NCBI GenBank assembly: GCA_020634885.1
Contig: JACKAW010000004.1
Location: forward strand, 1 to 64,000
From: Anaerolineales bacterium
GTDB taxonomy: Bacteria > Chloroflexota > Anaerolineae > Anaerolineales > Villigracilaceae
Direction: 5' to 3'
Length of the DNA stretch: 64,000 bases
Positions within the stretch are counted from its first letter, which is position 1, and the number at the start of each line of letters is the position of its first letter. The notes below the pieces were generated by a model, which saw only the letters and a list, made by a program, of their open reading frames with translations, ran no database searches and was not told the origin of the DNA. This document shows, in pieces, positions 31,025-39,827 of this stretch. The position numbers and the translations under genes are program-made.

Positions 31025-33604
31025 ATGGCAACAAAATCTGCTGAAACCAAAGTTGTAAAGAACGGCTTATTGCCCACCCCGCCGATGAAAAAGGGACTTC
31101 CCAAGGCAAGCCTGACCGATAACGCCCGTCAGGTCTTGATGAAGCGTTACGTCCGCCGTGGCGACGATGGCAAGCCTGCCGAAAATGTGGAAGAAATGTT
31201 TTGGCGTGTTGCGTATCACGTTGCCAAGGTGGAAGAGCAATGGGGCGCCGATGTGATGGAACGCACGGTCGAGTACTATCACCTGCTCTCCAGCAAAAAA
31301 TTCTTCCCCAACTCCCCGACCTTTACCGGTGCAGGTACTCCTTTGGGTCAGCTTGCTGCCTGTTTCGTGCTTCCCATCACCGATGATATGGGACGTCACA
31401 GCGCGGGGATCTTTCAAACGTTGCGTGATGCCGCCCTGATCCAGCAGACAGGCGGCGGTAACGGTTTCTCCTTTTCGCGCTTGCGCCCGCATGGCGCACT
31501 CGTTCAAACCTCGGCAGGACAGGCAACAGGTCCGGTTGGCTTCCTGCGCGTGTACGACCATGCTTTCGGTGAGATCGCCCAAGGTGGAACCAGACGCGGT
31601 GCAAATATGGCGGTATTGCGTGTGGATCATCCAGACGTGGAAGAATTCATCACTTGCAAACTGGATGAGAACGCCATTACCAATTTCAATATTTCTGTAG
31701 GCATTACCGATGCCTTCATGGAAGCCGTGCGTGATGACAAGGAATGGGCATTGCGCTTCCCTGACCTTGTAGAAATGAAACAACAAGGTTTCAGTGGCAC
31801 GCTTGACCAGGCAGAAGAAGCGGGCATTACCATTCACACCTACAAAAAGGTGAATGCGCGTGAACTGTTCAACAAGATCGTCAAGCAGGCGCACCACAAC
31901 GGCGAACCCGGCGTACTCTTCCTCGATGCAGCCAACCGCAGCAACCCTGTGCCACATCTGTATCCGCTTGAAGCGACAAATCCTTGCGGAGAACAATGGC
32001 TTGGACCGTATGAGAATTGCTGCCTTGGTTCAGTGAACCTCAACGAACACTGCGGACCCGACGGTTCGGTGGATTGGGAAACTCTCCGCAAAAGCGTTGT
32101 GACCGCCACCCGCTTCCTTGATGATGTGGTTGAAGCCAATGCCTATGTTCCGGCAGTGCCGCAATTACAAGAAGCCGCCCACAAAGCCCGTCGCATCGGT
32201 TTGGGCATTATGGGACTTGCCGACTTGATGTACCACGTTGGCGTAGGGTACGGCTCAAAAGAAGGACAGGAATTCGGCGCGCAGGTGATGGAGTTCGTCC
32301 GCTATCATGCGATGGTGACGAGTGTGCAGCTCGCCGAAGAACGCGGACCCTTTCCTGCCATTCAAGGCTCGATCTACGATATGGACGATATGAAATGGGA
32401 AGCGCCCAAATCGTTGGTAAGCTACCAGAATAACTGGGGCAGACCCGAGGTTAAGTGGGATGCGGTGGTGGATGGCATCAAGCAGCATGGCATTCGCAAC
32501 GCTGCCCAAACCACCGTCGCACCTACTGGAACCATCGCTACGGTGGCTGGCTGCGAGGGGTACGGCTGTGAACCCGTCTTTGCTTTGGCGTACATCCGCC
32601 ATGTGAACGATAACGGCAAAGACCTGAAATTGACCTACGCCAGCCCGCGTTTTGACGAAGCCTTGAAGAGCCTCGGCTTGGGTGAAGAGAAACGCGAAGA
32701 GATCGTGGAACAGGTAATGAGCCAGGGAACCTGCCAGCATATTGCCGAACTGCCGCAACACATCCGCGATACGTTTGTGGTGTCAGGTGATGTGACCGCT
32801 GAGGCGCACGTCCGTATGCAGGGTGCGTTGCAGGCGTTTGTAGATAACTCACTTTCAAAGACCGTTAACTTCCACGAAGGCGCTACCGAGAGTGATGTGG
32901 CGATTGCGTATCAATTGGCTTGGGAACTCGGCTGCAAAGGGATTACCGTTTATGTGACCGGCTCACGCGATAAAGTAGTGCTGGAAACAAAAGCAACTGC
33001 CGAAAAGAAAGATGCGCCTCAAACCGCGCCCATGCCTGTTTCAGCGACACCGGCTGGTCCTACCATTTGGCATGGTACCAAAAAACCGCGCCCCAAGGCG
33101 TTGACCGGTAAAACCTTCAACATTGATACCCCTGTGGGTAAGGCGTTCATCACCATTAACGAGAATGGCGGCGCTCAACCTTTTGAAACTTTTGTGAACA
33201 CTGCCAAGGCAGGTTCTGAAACTGCCGCAGTATCAGAAGCGATTGGGCGGTTGATCTCGTACATTTTGCGCATGGCTTCACCGATTGCCCCGCTGGATAG
33301 AATGCGTGAAGTAGTGGTTCAGCTCATCGGCATCGGCGGCGGTCGTTCGCTTGGCTTTGGTCCGAACCGCGTGAAATCTCTGCCCGATGGCATTGGTCAG
33401 GTGCTCGACCAGTACTTGCGCGATAAAGATGGCATTGTCATTGAAGAGGTGAAAAGCAACGGTAATGGCAATGGACACCACGACTCAGGCGAACACACCT
33501 CGAAAATGAAGATCGGTGACCTGTGCCCCGAATGCGGTGAAGCCGCCGTGGTGAATGAAGAGGGATGTAGAAAGTGCTATGCCTGCGGGTATAGTGAGTG
33601 TTAG
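31025..33604 (+). CDS. nrdJ: Adenosylcobalamin-dependent (class II) ribonucleotide reductase
   Basis: NrdJ makes deoxyribonucleotides using a B12 radical and needs no oxygen. The 859-residue protein has LAACFVLPI with the first redox Cys, NPCGEQWLGPYENC with the radical-site Cys, RIGLGIMGLADLMYHVG, and the C-terminal ATSDR-type region GCKGITVYVTGSRDKV. The last 26 residues form a CxxC-type zinc-ribbon tail (CPECGEAAV, CRKCYACGYSEC) that can act as the reducible C-terminus. TATAGGAGAAACCGAA precedes the ATG. No other RNR gene is in the window. Confidence 0.96.
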   Translation: MATKSAETKVVKNGLLPTPPMKKGLPKASLTDNARQVLMKRYVRRGDDGKPAENVEEMFWRVAYHVAKVEEQWGADVMERTVEYYHLLSSKKFFPNSPTFTGAGTPLGQLAACFVLPITDDMGRHSAGIFQTLRDAALIQQTGGGNGFSFSRLRPHGALVQTSAGQATGPVGFLRVYDHAFGEIAQGGTRRGANMAVLRVDHPDVEEFITCKLDENAITNFNISVGITDAFMEAVRDDKEWALRFPDLVEMKQQGFSGTLDQAEEAGITIHTYKKVNARELFNKIVKQAHHNGEPGVLFLDAANRSNPVPHLYPLEATNPCGEQWLGPYENCCLGSVNLNEHCGPDGSVDWETLRKSVVTATRFLDDVVEANAYVPAVPQLQEAAHKARRIGLGIMGLADLMYHVGVGYGSKEGQEFGAQVMEFVRYHAMVTSVQLAEERGPFPAIQGSIYDMDDMKWEAPKSLVSYQNNWGRPEVKWDAVVDGIKQHGIRNAAQTTVAPTGTIATVAGCEGYGCEPVFALAYIRHVNDNGKDLKLTYASPRFDEALKSLGLGEEKREEIVEQVMSQGTCQHIAELPQHIRDTFVVSGDVTAEAHVRMQGALQAFVDNSLSKTVNFHEGATESDVAIAYQLAWELGCKGITVYVTGSRDKVVLETKATAEKKDAPQTAPMPVSATPAGPTIWHGTKKPRPKALTGKTFNIDTPVGKAFITINENGGAQPFETFVNTAKAGSETAAVSEAIGRLISYILRMASPIAPLDRMREVVVQLIGIGGGRSLGFGPNRVKSLPDGIGQVLDQYLRDKDGIVIEEVKSNGNGNGHHDSGEHTSKMKIGDLCPECGEAAVVNEEGCRKCYACGYSEC

Positions 33605-34032
33605 GTGTGTTGTAGGTTCTACTAAAGTTTGAGGCACGTAACTTAAAGTTTGAGGCAATGCCTTTATTTATAGGTTTTTCCTGTAGGTTTGCCTTAAACT
33701 TTGGTCTAAACAACAGTTGGTAGAGAAATCCCTGCTAAATAGGTTTTTGGCAGGCAGACCCTCTAAACCTTTTGCACGCTTCAAGAGAGCCGGTTGGGGC
33801 TTGTCTGGGCTATACCTGCGAATGTGTTTACCTATGCCCATGCACTTGGAATAATGTGGTGACGATACACCGAACTGTCCATGGATATGTCATATTACTC
33901 AAATCTGTTTACCATGATTCTTGTTGTGTAAAATTGAATGAGGTTTATAAAAAATGTACAATCTGTACAGCAATCTTTTATACCCGCTTGATGTTATTCT
34001 AACTTCTACAAAAAACTTTTTGCAGGGGTTGT
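33605..34032. other. 428-bp AT-rich gap with word-repeat element
   Basis: The first 100 bp hold a repeat element (see 33623-33703). The remainder becomes strongly AT-rich towards the acyltransferase gene. An open frame at 33772-34002 encodes a Cys-rich 76-residue peptide without recognisable features or ribosome binding site, and I do not call it a gene. Confidence 0.5.
33623..33703. repeat. Direct plus inverted word repeats after nrdJ
   Basis: TAAAGTTTGAGGCA is at 33623-33636 and again at 33644-33657; a near reverse complement TGCCTTAAACTTTG (12 of 14) is at 33690-33703. Variants of TAGGTTTTTCC and TAGGTTT fill the rest. The structure recalls the elements at 15366 and 17087. Confidence 0.6.
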
Positions 34033-35151
34033 ATGGACAAAACTAATAACTATTATCCAGAACTAGACTCTTTACGCTTTCTAGCTTTCCTATTGGTTCT
34101 TATTCATCACTCAATATTTTCAGAAAGTATTCCGTTTTGGGAAAGACTGCATAATTACGGCTGGATGGGAGTAGACTTGTTTTTATGTCTCTCGGCATAT
34201 TTATTCGCAAAGCTGTTATTTATTGAATACGAAAAAAAAGGCAGTGTCAACGTCCGCTATTTTTATCTTCGTAGAATCCTGCGAGTTTGGCCTTTGTATT
34301 TCTTCTACTTGGGTATTGCGCTTGCTTATTCTATATATATTAAAGGGTGGCGTACTGATATCTTAATTCGATCATTGGGAATGTTTACCTTTACAGATAA
34401 CCTCTTTACCATGGCATACGGATATAACGGAATCGAAAATGGAATTATAGGAGTTCCCCACTTGTGGACCATTTCTTATGAAGAACAATTCTATCTGATC
34501 ATTCCCTGGGTTTTACAAATCCTTTATCGGCTGAAAAAAACGGACATTATGCGTATTTTAGGTATAGCGATGTTATTTGGCATGTTTATCAGAGCCCTTT
34601 TTATTTATTACAAAGTCGAACATCCAGCTATTTGGGTTTTTCCCTTCACGCATTACGAGTCCATTTTGGGCGGAATCATAATGGGTCTGGGGCTTTTCGA
34701 TAGATATCTTAATAAAATCCCAAGTTGGGTTTCATTTATTACTGGGCTAACCGCGCTCTGGCTGGTAACATACCTGCCCAATATCGATGTCACCCAGTGG
34801 AAAATTATGTTAACTTATCCTTTGATTGGAATTGGAGTTTCTCTCATATTATTTGCTGCCCTTAGAGGCAATCTTGGCCCTGTATCGAGTCTTTTAAGAA
34901 ATATGGGATTTAGATACCTCGGAAAAATTTCCTATGGTTTGTATGTTTATCAGGGACTTGGAATATACATATCTTCCAAGATTATTAGTGCCTTTGTATC
35001 GTCAGACCGAGGCATTATCTATCCGGCATTGCTTATAACCTCCTCTTTGATTATAACTATCGTGATTGCTTCAATTTCTTACCAATTTCTAGAAAAAACT
35101 TTCCTTCGAATAAAGGATCGCTTTACCTTGATAAATTCGCGTCCGATATAG
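34033..35151 (+). CDS. Acyltransferase 3 family membrane protein (OafA/YrhL-like)
   Basis: A 372-residue integral membrane O-acyltransferase with about ten hydrophobic helices. The family hallmarks are the N-terminal ELDSLRFLAFLLVLIHHS with the catalytic-type His and the Arg-rich loop FYLRRILRVWPLYFFYLG. Such enzymes acetylate surface polysaccharides or antibiotics. Base composition and third codon positions are much more AT-rich than in the neighbours, which suggests recent transfer. It stands alone, with no other glycan genes beside it. Confidence 0.85.
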   Translation: MDKTNNYYPELDSLRFLAFLLVLIHHSIFSESIPFWERLHNYGWMGVDLFLCLSAYLFAKLLFIEYEKKGSVNVRYFYLRRILRVWPLYFFYLGIALAYSIYIKGWRTDILIRSLGMFTFTDNLFTMAYGYNGIENGIIGVPHLWTISYEEQFYLIIPWVLQILYRLKKTDIMRILGIAMLFGMFIRALFIYYKVEHPAIWVFPFTHYESILGGIIMGLGLFDRYLNKIPSWVSFITGLTALWLVTYLPNIDVTQWKIMLTYPLIGIGVSLILFAALRGNLGPVSSLLRNMGFRYLGKISYGLYVYQGLGIYISSKIISAFVSSDRGIIYPALLITSSLIITIVIASISYQFLEKTFLRIKDRFTLINSRPI

Positions 35152-35233
35152 AAAGTTGCTTTCTTAGAGCAGGTTAACAGAAAAATAGAGTTTTTCAATA
35201 GGTAGTTTTGTAGTTCGATAGTTATGTAGTTGC

Positions 35234-35275
35234 AGGGGTGGGGTTTGTGCCACGGAGTGGTATCGCCCCGCCCCT
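35234..35275. repeat. G-rich nested hairpin after an array of TAGTT words
   Basis: AGGGGTGGGG (35234-35243) pairs with CCCCGCCCCT (35266-35275), and TGCCAC (35248-35253) pairs inside with GTGGTA (35257-35262). It is preceded at 35202-35231 by four copies of TAGTT. ATTTTA follows, so it may also end the acyltransferase transcript. It lies 19 nt before the DUF1801 gene. Confidence 0.55.
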
Positions 35276-35293
35276 ATTTTAAAGAGGCAACCC

Positions 35294-35662
35294 ATGCAAA
35301 GTGACGCCAAAACTGTGATCGAGTATCTGCTCGAAGTTCCCGAGGAACGCCTTGCCGTCCTAAAGAAATTACGCGCTTTGTGCCGTAAGCATCTCAAAGG
35401 CTTTAAAGAGACGATGGAATATGGTATGCCCAATTACCGCAGAGATAATGTTGCCGAGGTGGGTTTTGCCAGCCAAAAGCATTTCATCACTCTTTACATT
35501 CTGCGCACTGACGTGATGAATGCCCGCGCGGACCAGCTCAAAGGGACGGGCATCTCGCACGGCAAGGGCTGTATCCGCTACTCAAAGCCCGAGCGCGTGG
35601 ATTTCTCTGTGGTGGAAAGTATGTTGAAAGCGACTGCAAGGTCAAAGGGGCAGGTGTGTTAG
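35294..35662 (+). CDS. DUF1801-family protein
   Basis: The 122-residue product shows the DUF1801 pattern: VIEYLLEVPEERLAVLKKLR, ETMEYGMPNYRRDN and KHFITLYILRTD, with the late GKGCIRYSKPERVDF. Family members include the YdhG-like iron chaperone group, but function is uncertain. AGAGGCAACCC precedes the ATG. It is bracketed by two G-rich hairpin sequences at 35234-35275 and 35684-35704. Confidence 0.75.
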   Translation: MQSDAKTVIEYLLEVPEERLAVLKKLRALCRKHLKGFKETMEYGMPNYRRDNVAEVGFASQKHFITLYILRTDVMNARADQLKGTGISHGKGCIRYSKPERVDFSVVESMLKATARSKGQVC

Positions 35663-35683
35663 AGGGAAGATTTGATGGTTGCA

Positions 35684-35704
35684 GGGTGGGCATTTCGTCC
35701 ACCC
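35684..35704. repeat. Short G-rich hairpin after the DUF1801 gene
   Basis: GGGTGG (35684-35689) and CCACCC (35699-35704) form a hairpin. The preceding GGTTGCA resembles AGTTGCA before the hairpin at 35234, so the two may be related copies flanking the gene. Confidence 0.4.
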
Positions 35705-35859
35705 CTTGTTTCTGAGATCTAACGGGAGGTTGAGACGGTATTTCATTCGCTTTTGTCATCTCTTAAAAACGATAACGATTCAAGCTTTGAAAATGGCGTA
35801 GGTTTGATTGTATTAATTGTAGTTGCTGGTCACTACGATGTGGGAAAGGAATTTGAACT

Positions 35860-36459
35860 GTGAAAAAGAATCGTTTTATGATACTGTTATTAATCCTAAG
35901 TGCATTGACAGGATGGGCATGTGCAGGCGTGGGATTATCCACCCCCGCACCCACTTTGGTACCTGTGGAAGGCGGTGCGTTTGCTGATTGGACGGCGTGG
36001 AACATGCAGTGGGTTGGTGCCGCACAGTTTATTGATGTTACAGTAGTGAATGGAGAAGATCAAGCCACATACGTGCCGGTGGAGCATGGGTATTTATTTC
36101 TGGCAATGAAAGCCCAGATCGTAAACGTCAGCAACGACACCCAGCAGATGCGGTTTCCGCAGGGTCCAGTCTACTTAACCGATTCAACCGGAAAAAAATA
36201 CGAGCTTGTGGGCATTGCGTATGAGGATGCTATTATGATGGCTCCGCCATACCTGATCACTACCGATACTATTTTTTCGACGACAAAGCTGAATACCGGC
36301 GGGCATTACACCATGGCATACCAGCCGAAAGAAGCGCTATGGTTTATCGAGGCAACGCCTGGATTGCCCTTCTCAATGGATTTCCTTTTCACTATCCCCG
36401 AAAATGTCAGCGGGTTGGTTCTGCGGTTTGGCAATGGATACCAGGTTAATATACAGTGA
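35860..36459 (+). CDS. Predicted lipoprotein, DUF4352-like
   Basis: A 199-residue exported protein starting at GTG 35860. After a hydrophobic stretch (FMILLLILSALTGWACA) a Cys could be the lipidation site, though the WAC context is atypical. The mature part has a beta-sandwich pattern (YVPVEHGYLFLAMKAQIVNV, YLTDSTGKKYELVG, MDFLFTIPENVSGLVLRF), like DUF4352 domains. Its stop overlaps the start of the next lipoprotein gene by 4 nt, and the two products are similar in plan. Confidence 0.65.
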   Translation: MKKNRFMILLLILSALTGWACAGVGLSTPAPTLVPVEGGAFADWTAWNMQWVGAAQFIDVTVVNGEDQATYVPVEHGYLFLAMKAQIVNVSNDTQQMRFPQGPVYLTDSTGKKYELVGIAYEDAIMMAPPYLITTDTIFSTTKLNTGGHYTMAYQPKEALWFIEATPGLPFSMDFLFTIPENVSGLVLRFGNGYQVNIQ

Positions 36460-37055
36460 AAACTGGGAAAATATCCGCCTCTATGATGTGCAGGGTTCAG
36501 GTCTTAGCTTTATCCACCCTGATAATAACCAGTTGCGGTTTCCAATCGTTCTTAAGCAGCGAAACTAATGAAGACCAAAAGCCCGATTTAAGGATCGCAT
36601 TGGGCGAAGTGTATTTGGGTGTACGCGATGGCAATGTGGAAAGCATTGCTCTGCCCGTGGAAAGTGAATACCTAACAGTTGAAATTTGTGTTGAAAATAT
36701 TTCAAACGAACTGGTAACCGTTTCCTGGCGGGATGTCTATGCCGTAGCAGGGGATGACTCCCAATATTACCCGTCGGCGCTGGGGCTTGACCAGGCAGAG
36801 GCTTTCAATTGGGTGCTCCCACTGATCGAACCTATTGGCGGAAAGCGCATCGAGCGCAAGTATTATTTTTTCCTTATCCAGGATGAAGCTTTAATGACGC
36901 TGCCTGCCCACCAAAGCCAGGGGTGCGAATTCAGTCCGCAATTTACAAGCCAGGCATTACTCTTTGTTTTACCCAAGGGCGTACATCACAGAATGCTTCA
37001 ACTTTTATTTATGGGTATTCCCGCATACCTGCCTGAGTTACCTGCTGATGTTTAG
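36456..37055 (+). CDS. Predicted lipoprotein, paralogue-like to the preceding one
   Basis: A 199-residue protein starting at GTG 36456, inside the stop of the gene before it (GTGA). The signal VLALSTLIITSCG has a good lipobox (ITSC). The segment LPVESEYLTVEICVENISNE is similar in pattern to YVPVEHGYLFLAMKAQIVNV of its neighbour, indicating a shared fold or old duplication. No function can be given. Confidence 0.65.
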   Translation: MKTGKISASMMCRVQVLALSTLIITSCGFQSFLSSETNEDQKPDLRIALGEVYLGVRDGNVESIALPVESEYLTVEICVENISNELVTVSWRDVYAVAGDDSQYYPSALGLDQAEAFNWVLPLIEPIGGKRIERKYYFFLIQDEALMTLPAHQSQGCEFSPQFTSQALLFVLPKGVHHRMLQLLFMGIPAYLPELPADV

Positions 37056-37067
37056 GTAGGGCAGAGG

Positions 37068-37430
37068 CTATTTCTTTGGTAAATAGGTTTGAAGTTCTCC
37101 CCCTAGAAAGACCAGCAAAAAGATCTCGGCGATCTTGGCATAATACCCAAGTGCGGCAGTGGTATCAAAAAGGAAGGTCTTATCACCCAGGATCACCCAC
37201 AAAAGAATTGTCAACAGAGTGTAGCCAACAATACTCCAATACACGAGTTGGCGCCTTTGTGAAAAGAAGGGGATGGGAAGGAAATAAGCCCCAAGCAAGG
37301 CAAGCGAACCAAACCCATTCAACACGATCGGATCGAACCATCCAAAATACGGCGAACACATAATATGGAAGGCGGCAGTCGAAAGGCTGCAAACAATGGC
37401 GCCAATATTCCAATAAGAAAGTTTCATCAT
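37068..37430 (-). CDS. Small four-helix membrane protein
   Basis: The 120-residue protein has four hydrophobic segments (YWNIGAIVCSLSTAAFHIM, LNGFGSLALLGAYFLP, LVYWSIVGYTLLTILLWVI, YYAKIAEIFLLVFLG). I recognise no family. TAGGAGTTTT lies upstream of the ATG. It is convergent with the lipoprotein pair. Confidence 0.6.
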   Translation of the reverse strand: MMKLSYWNIGAIVCSLSTAAFHIMCSPYFGWFDPIVLNGFGSLALLGAYFLPIPFFSQRRQLVYWSIVGYTLLTILLWVILGDKTFLFDTTAALGYYAKIAEIFLLVFLGGELQTYLPKK

Positions 37431-37536
37431 AAAACTCCTATGCTATTTTTATATAGATGCTGCAAGTTTGGATTTTTTTACAATACACTAGCCAGAATTA
37501 ACACCCCAATTCAGTGAGAGGTAGAATTTCAAACCT

Positions 37537-38496
37537 ATGACCAAAAAATTTACCCCGCCTTTCTACATGCGCAGCGCCTTTGCCCAAACTCTGCTTGCCA
37601 GCAGCAAACTCGGCACATATAGTGAGAATCCCATGCTGAATGCTGCCCGTGAAACCATTCTAAATATTGGTAATGTTCGCCTGCAAGGGTTTTATTCGCC
37701 TCAAACTGACCAAAAGCCTCTCGGTGTAGTGATGCTTTTACACGGATGGGAAGGCAGTGTCAACTCTGCCTACATTCTGCGTACGGGCAAATTCCTTTAC
37801 GAGAGCGGCTACTCTGTCTTCCGCCTCAACTTTCGTGATCACGGCGAAACGCATCACCTCAACCCGGGTCTGTTCTACGCCATCTTGTTGGATGAAGTCT
37901 TCGGCGCAGTGCAACAGGTTTCACAATATGAAAGCAGACTTCCCTTCTACCTCGCAGGCTTTTCCATGGGCGGTAACTTCGCCCTGCGCATTGCCCGCAG
38001 AACCGTCGAAACACCCATCCCCAACCTCAAACATATTTTCAGCATCAGCCCCGTGCTCGATCCTGAAAAGTCCACGTATGCCATAGATAAGTACCCCTTT
38101 TTGCAAAAATATTTCCGCAAAAAATGGTCAAACTCAATGCGAAAGAAACAAAGCCTCTACCCGGATCAATATGATTTCAACGATGTCTTCCCGCTGGAAA
38201 GCATCGCCGGAATGACCGAAATTCTACTCAAGCGTTATACAGAATTTCAGAAACCCGCCGATTACTTCCGCAAATATGCCGTCACTGGTGATGCCCTCGC
38301 GCACTTAAATGTTCCGCTCACCATCGTCACCGCCGCAGATGACCCCATCATCCCCATAGAGGATTTTTACGAATTGAAACTGACTCCCGCCACAGAACTG
38401 ATCATCCACCCACATGGCGGTCATAACGGCTTTCTTGAGTCATTAACCGGCAGGACGTGGTATCAAAAGAAGATGCTTGAGGTATTTTCAGAATAG
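37537..38496 (+). CDS. YheT-like alpha/beta hydrolase
   Basis: A 319-residue hydrolase of the YheT/COG0429 type. It has MLLHGWEGSVNSAYILRTGK, the nucleophile elbow LAGFSMGGNFALRIARR, VTAADDPIIPIEDF with the Asp and a late HGGHNGF with the His. Proteins of this group act on short to medium acyl esters. Its stop codon lies in the stem of a hairpin shared with the convergent lipoprotein gene. Confidence 0.85.
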   Translation: MTKKFTPPFYMRSAFAQTLLASSKLGTYSENPMLNAARETILNIGNVRLQGFYSPQTDQKPLGVVMLLHGWEGSVNSAYILRTGKFLYESGYSVFRLNFRDHGETHHLNPGLFYAILLDEVFGAVQQVSQYESRLPFYLAGFSMGGNFALRIARRTVETPIPNLKHIFSISPVLDPEKSTYAIDKYPFLQKYFRKKWSNSMRKKQSLYPDQYDFNDVFPLESIAGMTEILLKRYTEFQKPADYFRKYAVTGDALAHLNVPLTIVTAADDPIIPIEDFYELKLTPATELIIHPHGGHNGFLESLTGRTWYQKKMLEVFSE

Positions 38497-38510
38497 GCTA
38501 CCCGCCTATT
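38492..38510. terminator. Bidirectional hairpin overlapping two convergent stop codons
   Basis: AATAGGC, loop TACCC, GCCTATT. The TAG of the YheT-like gene is in the left arm and the TAG of the - strand lipoprotein gene in the right arm. Short A/T flanks make it a modest terminator. Confidence 0.6.
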
Positions 38511-38973
38511 TTGCAACAGTGAAATCCTTTTCTGCCACTTTAGTATTATCAATATAGAGTTCCACTTTATATCTGAATAAAGGCAAGCCATCGGCTTCAT
38601 TGCTTTCAAGGTTTGCATAGAAATGATCCCGGTTTCCATTGGCTATAAAACCGGCAGTATTAAAGGGAATACTGGGGTCATCTTGCGGGGAATTTAATAC
38701 ATACCAACGAACCTCATGCTTCGAACCATTTTGAGGATTGATGACATAATAAACAACATATACCGTATCGGTACTCTGAAAGACAGTCATTGGAATGGTG
38801 CTGTTGAGATCGTTGGTCAGGAAGAGATTTGCAATAACCTGACCATCTATCGAAGGATCGCTTTTTACAGGGGGGATAGTAGGCTCAGTAATTAATACAC
38901 CCCGAGTAAGGTAATTACACGCGAGAGATGGGATAACAAGCAAGATAAACACTAAAGATAATTTGATTTTCAT
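38506..38973 (-). CDS. Predicted lipoprotein
   Basis: The ATG at 38973, with CGAGGAGAAGCCC upstream, gives 155 residues starting MKIKLSLVFILLVIPSLACN, a good signal with lipobox SLAC. The mature part (GQVIANLFLTNDLNSTIPMT, YYVINPQNGSKHEVRWYVLN, FRYKVELYIDNTKVAEKDF) has an Ig-like beta-sandwich pattern. A TATAAT on this strand at 39003-38998 could be its -10 box. No specific family is recognised. Confidence 0.65.
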   Translation of the reverse strand: MKIKLSLVFILLVIPSLACNYLTRGVLITEPTIPPVKSDPSIDGQVIANLFLTNDLNSTIPMTVFQSTDTVYVVYYVINPQNGSKHEVRWYVLNSPQDDPSIPFNTAGFIANGNRDHFYANLESNEADGLPLFRYKVELYIDNTKVAEKDFTVAK

Positions 38974-39124
38974 TGGGCTTCTCCTCGAATAAAAATAATT
39001 ATAGAACGGAATCCCCTCATTTTTGTTGTTTTTAAAGGTAAAAATAGATAAATAAGAATAAAATAACTGCGGCGGAGGAATCTTCACCCGAGCCTTAAAC
39101 TTCATCAGGAGATTTTTCAACCCC

Positions 39125-39385
39125 ATGGCAAAACTCATCCCCGCCGCCGACCGCATCAAACGCGCCCGAAAGTTGATTCAACAAGCCCGAACTTTCCCCA
39201 CACCGACAGAAGGGCTCGGCAAAAGCGACCTCTCTTTTGTGGCAAATGTCCGCGATCTGCTTCGTCAGGCAAAAGACATGGTCAAATTCATTCCACAAAC
39301 CGCAGGCGTTTCAGAAGAAATGAAAGAAGAAGTAAAGTCCATCTACGCCGAGGTGGAACGGGCAGAAAAGGACATTCTCTCCTGA
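39125..39385 (+). CDS. Small helical protein of unknown function
   Basis: The 86-residue product is charged and helical (ADRIKRARKLIQQARTFPTP, VANVRDLLRQAKDMVKFIPQ, VKSIYAEVERAEKDILS). I recognise no family. AGGAGATTTTTC lies upstream of the ATG. It is followed after 84 nt by another small helical protein. Confidence 0.55.
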   Translation: MAKLIPAADRIKRARKLIQQARTFPTPTEGLGKSDLSFVANVRDLLRQAKDMVKFIPQTAGVSEEMKEEVKSIYAEVERAEKDILS

Positions 39386-39469
39386 TGCAGATTATGACGT
39401 TACTCACTGGCATCCACATTTGGAAGGTTGTAAAATGAAATTGAAGCAAGATGTTGAAAGGAGCTAACC

Positions 39470-39730
39470 ATGAACGACAAAAAACTTGAAACGCTTCTGG
39501 AACAAGTCCATGCCGAGCTCCAGAAGGTGGGTAAGGTGGATGGAGATAACCTCAAACTGCTACAAGAACTGCAACAGGATGTGCAAGGATTGATTGATAA
39601 AGCAGAGGTCGAAACCCCACCTGTCCTTGCCCGAATGCAAAAAGCCGTGGAGCGCTTCGAGATGGATCACCCCGCACTAACAGCGCTGATCTCCGAAGTA
39701 TCTACCGTATTAAGCAACGCCGGAATTTGA
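39470..39730 (+). CDS. DUF4404-family protein
   Basis: The 86-residue protein has two helical halves (LETLLEQVHAELQKVGKVDG and AVERFEMDHPALTALISEVS) ending in LSNAGI, which matches the DUF4404 pattern. Its function is unknown. GAAAGGAGCTAACC is a strong ribosome binding site. Confidence 0.7.
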   Translation: MNDKKLETLLEQVHAELQKVGKVDGDNLKLLQELQQDVQGLIDKAEVETPPVLARMQKAVERFEMDHPALTALISEVSTVLSNAGI

Positions 39731-39771
39731 CCAAAACCTTTATCCAATTTCTGCCTTTTCTTTAAATTACC

Positions 39772-39802
39772 TTTACAAATCAAATGTAAACTTTGTTTGT
39801 AA
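39772..39802. promoter_or_regulatory. Nested inverted repeats upstream of the secreted Met/His-rich protein
   Basis: TTTACA and TGTAAA (39772-39777, 39785-39790) are separated by 7 nt, and TTACAAA (39773-39779) is also inverted as TTTGTAA (39796-39802). This AT-rich site 26 nt before the gene looks like an operator. Confidence 0.4.
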
Positions 39803-39827
39803 GTTCAAAAAGAAAAGGAGTAAGAAA

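Noticed and set aside
33772..34002. Cys-rich 76-codon frame before the acyltransferase
   Set aside because: No ribosome binding site, atypical composition and AT-rich drift suggest a chance frame. It could be kept only with expression or conservation evidence.
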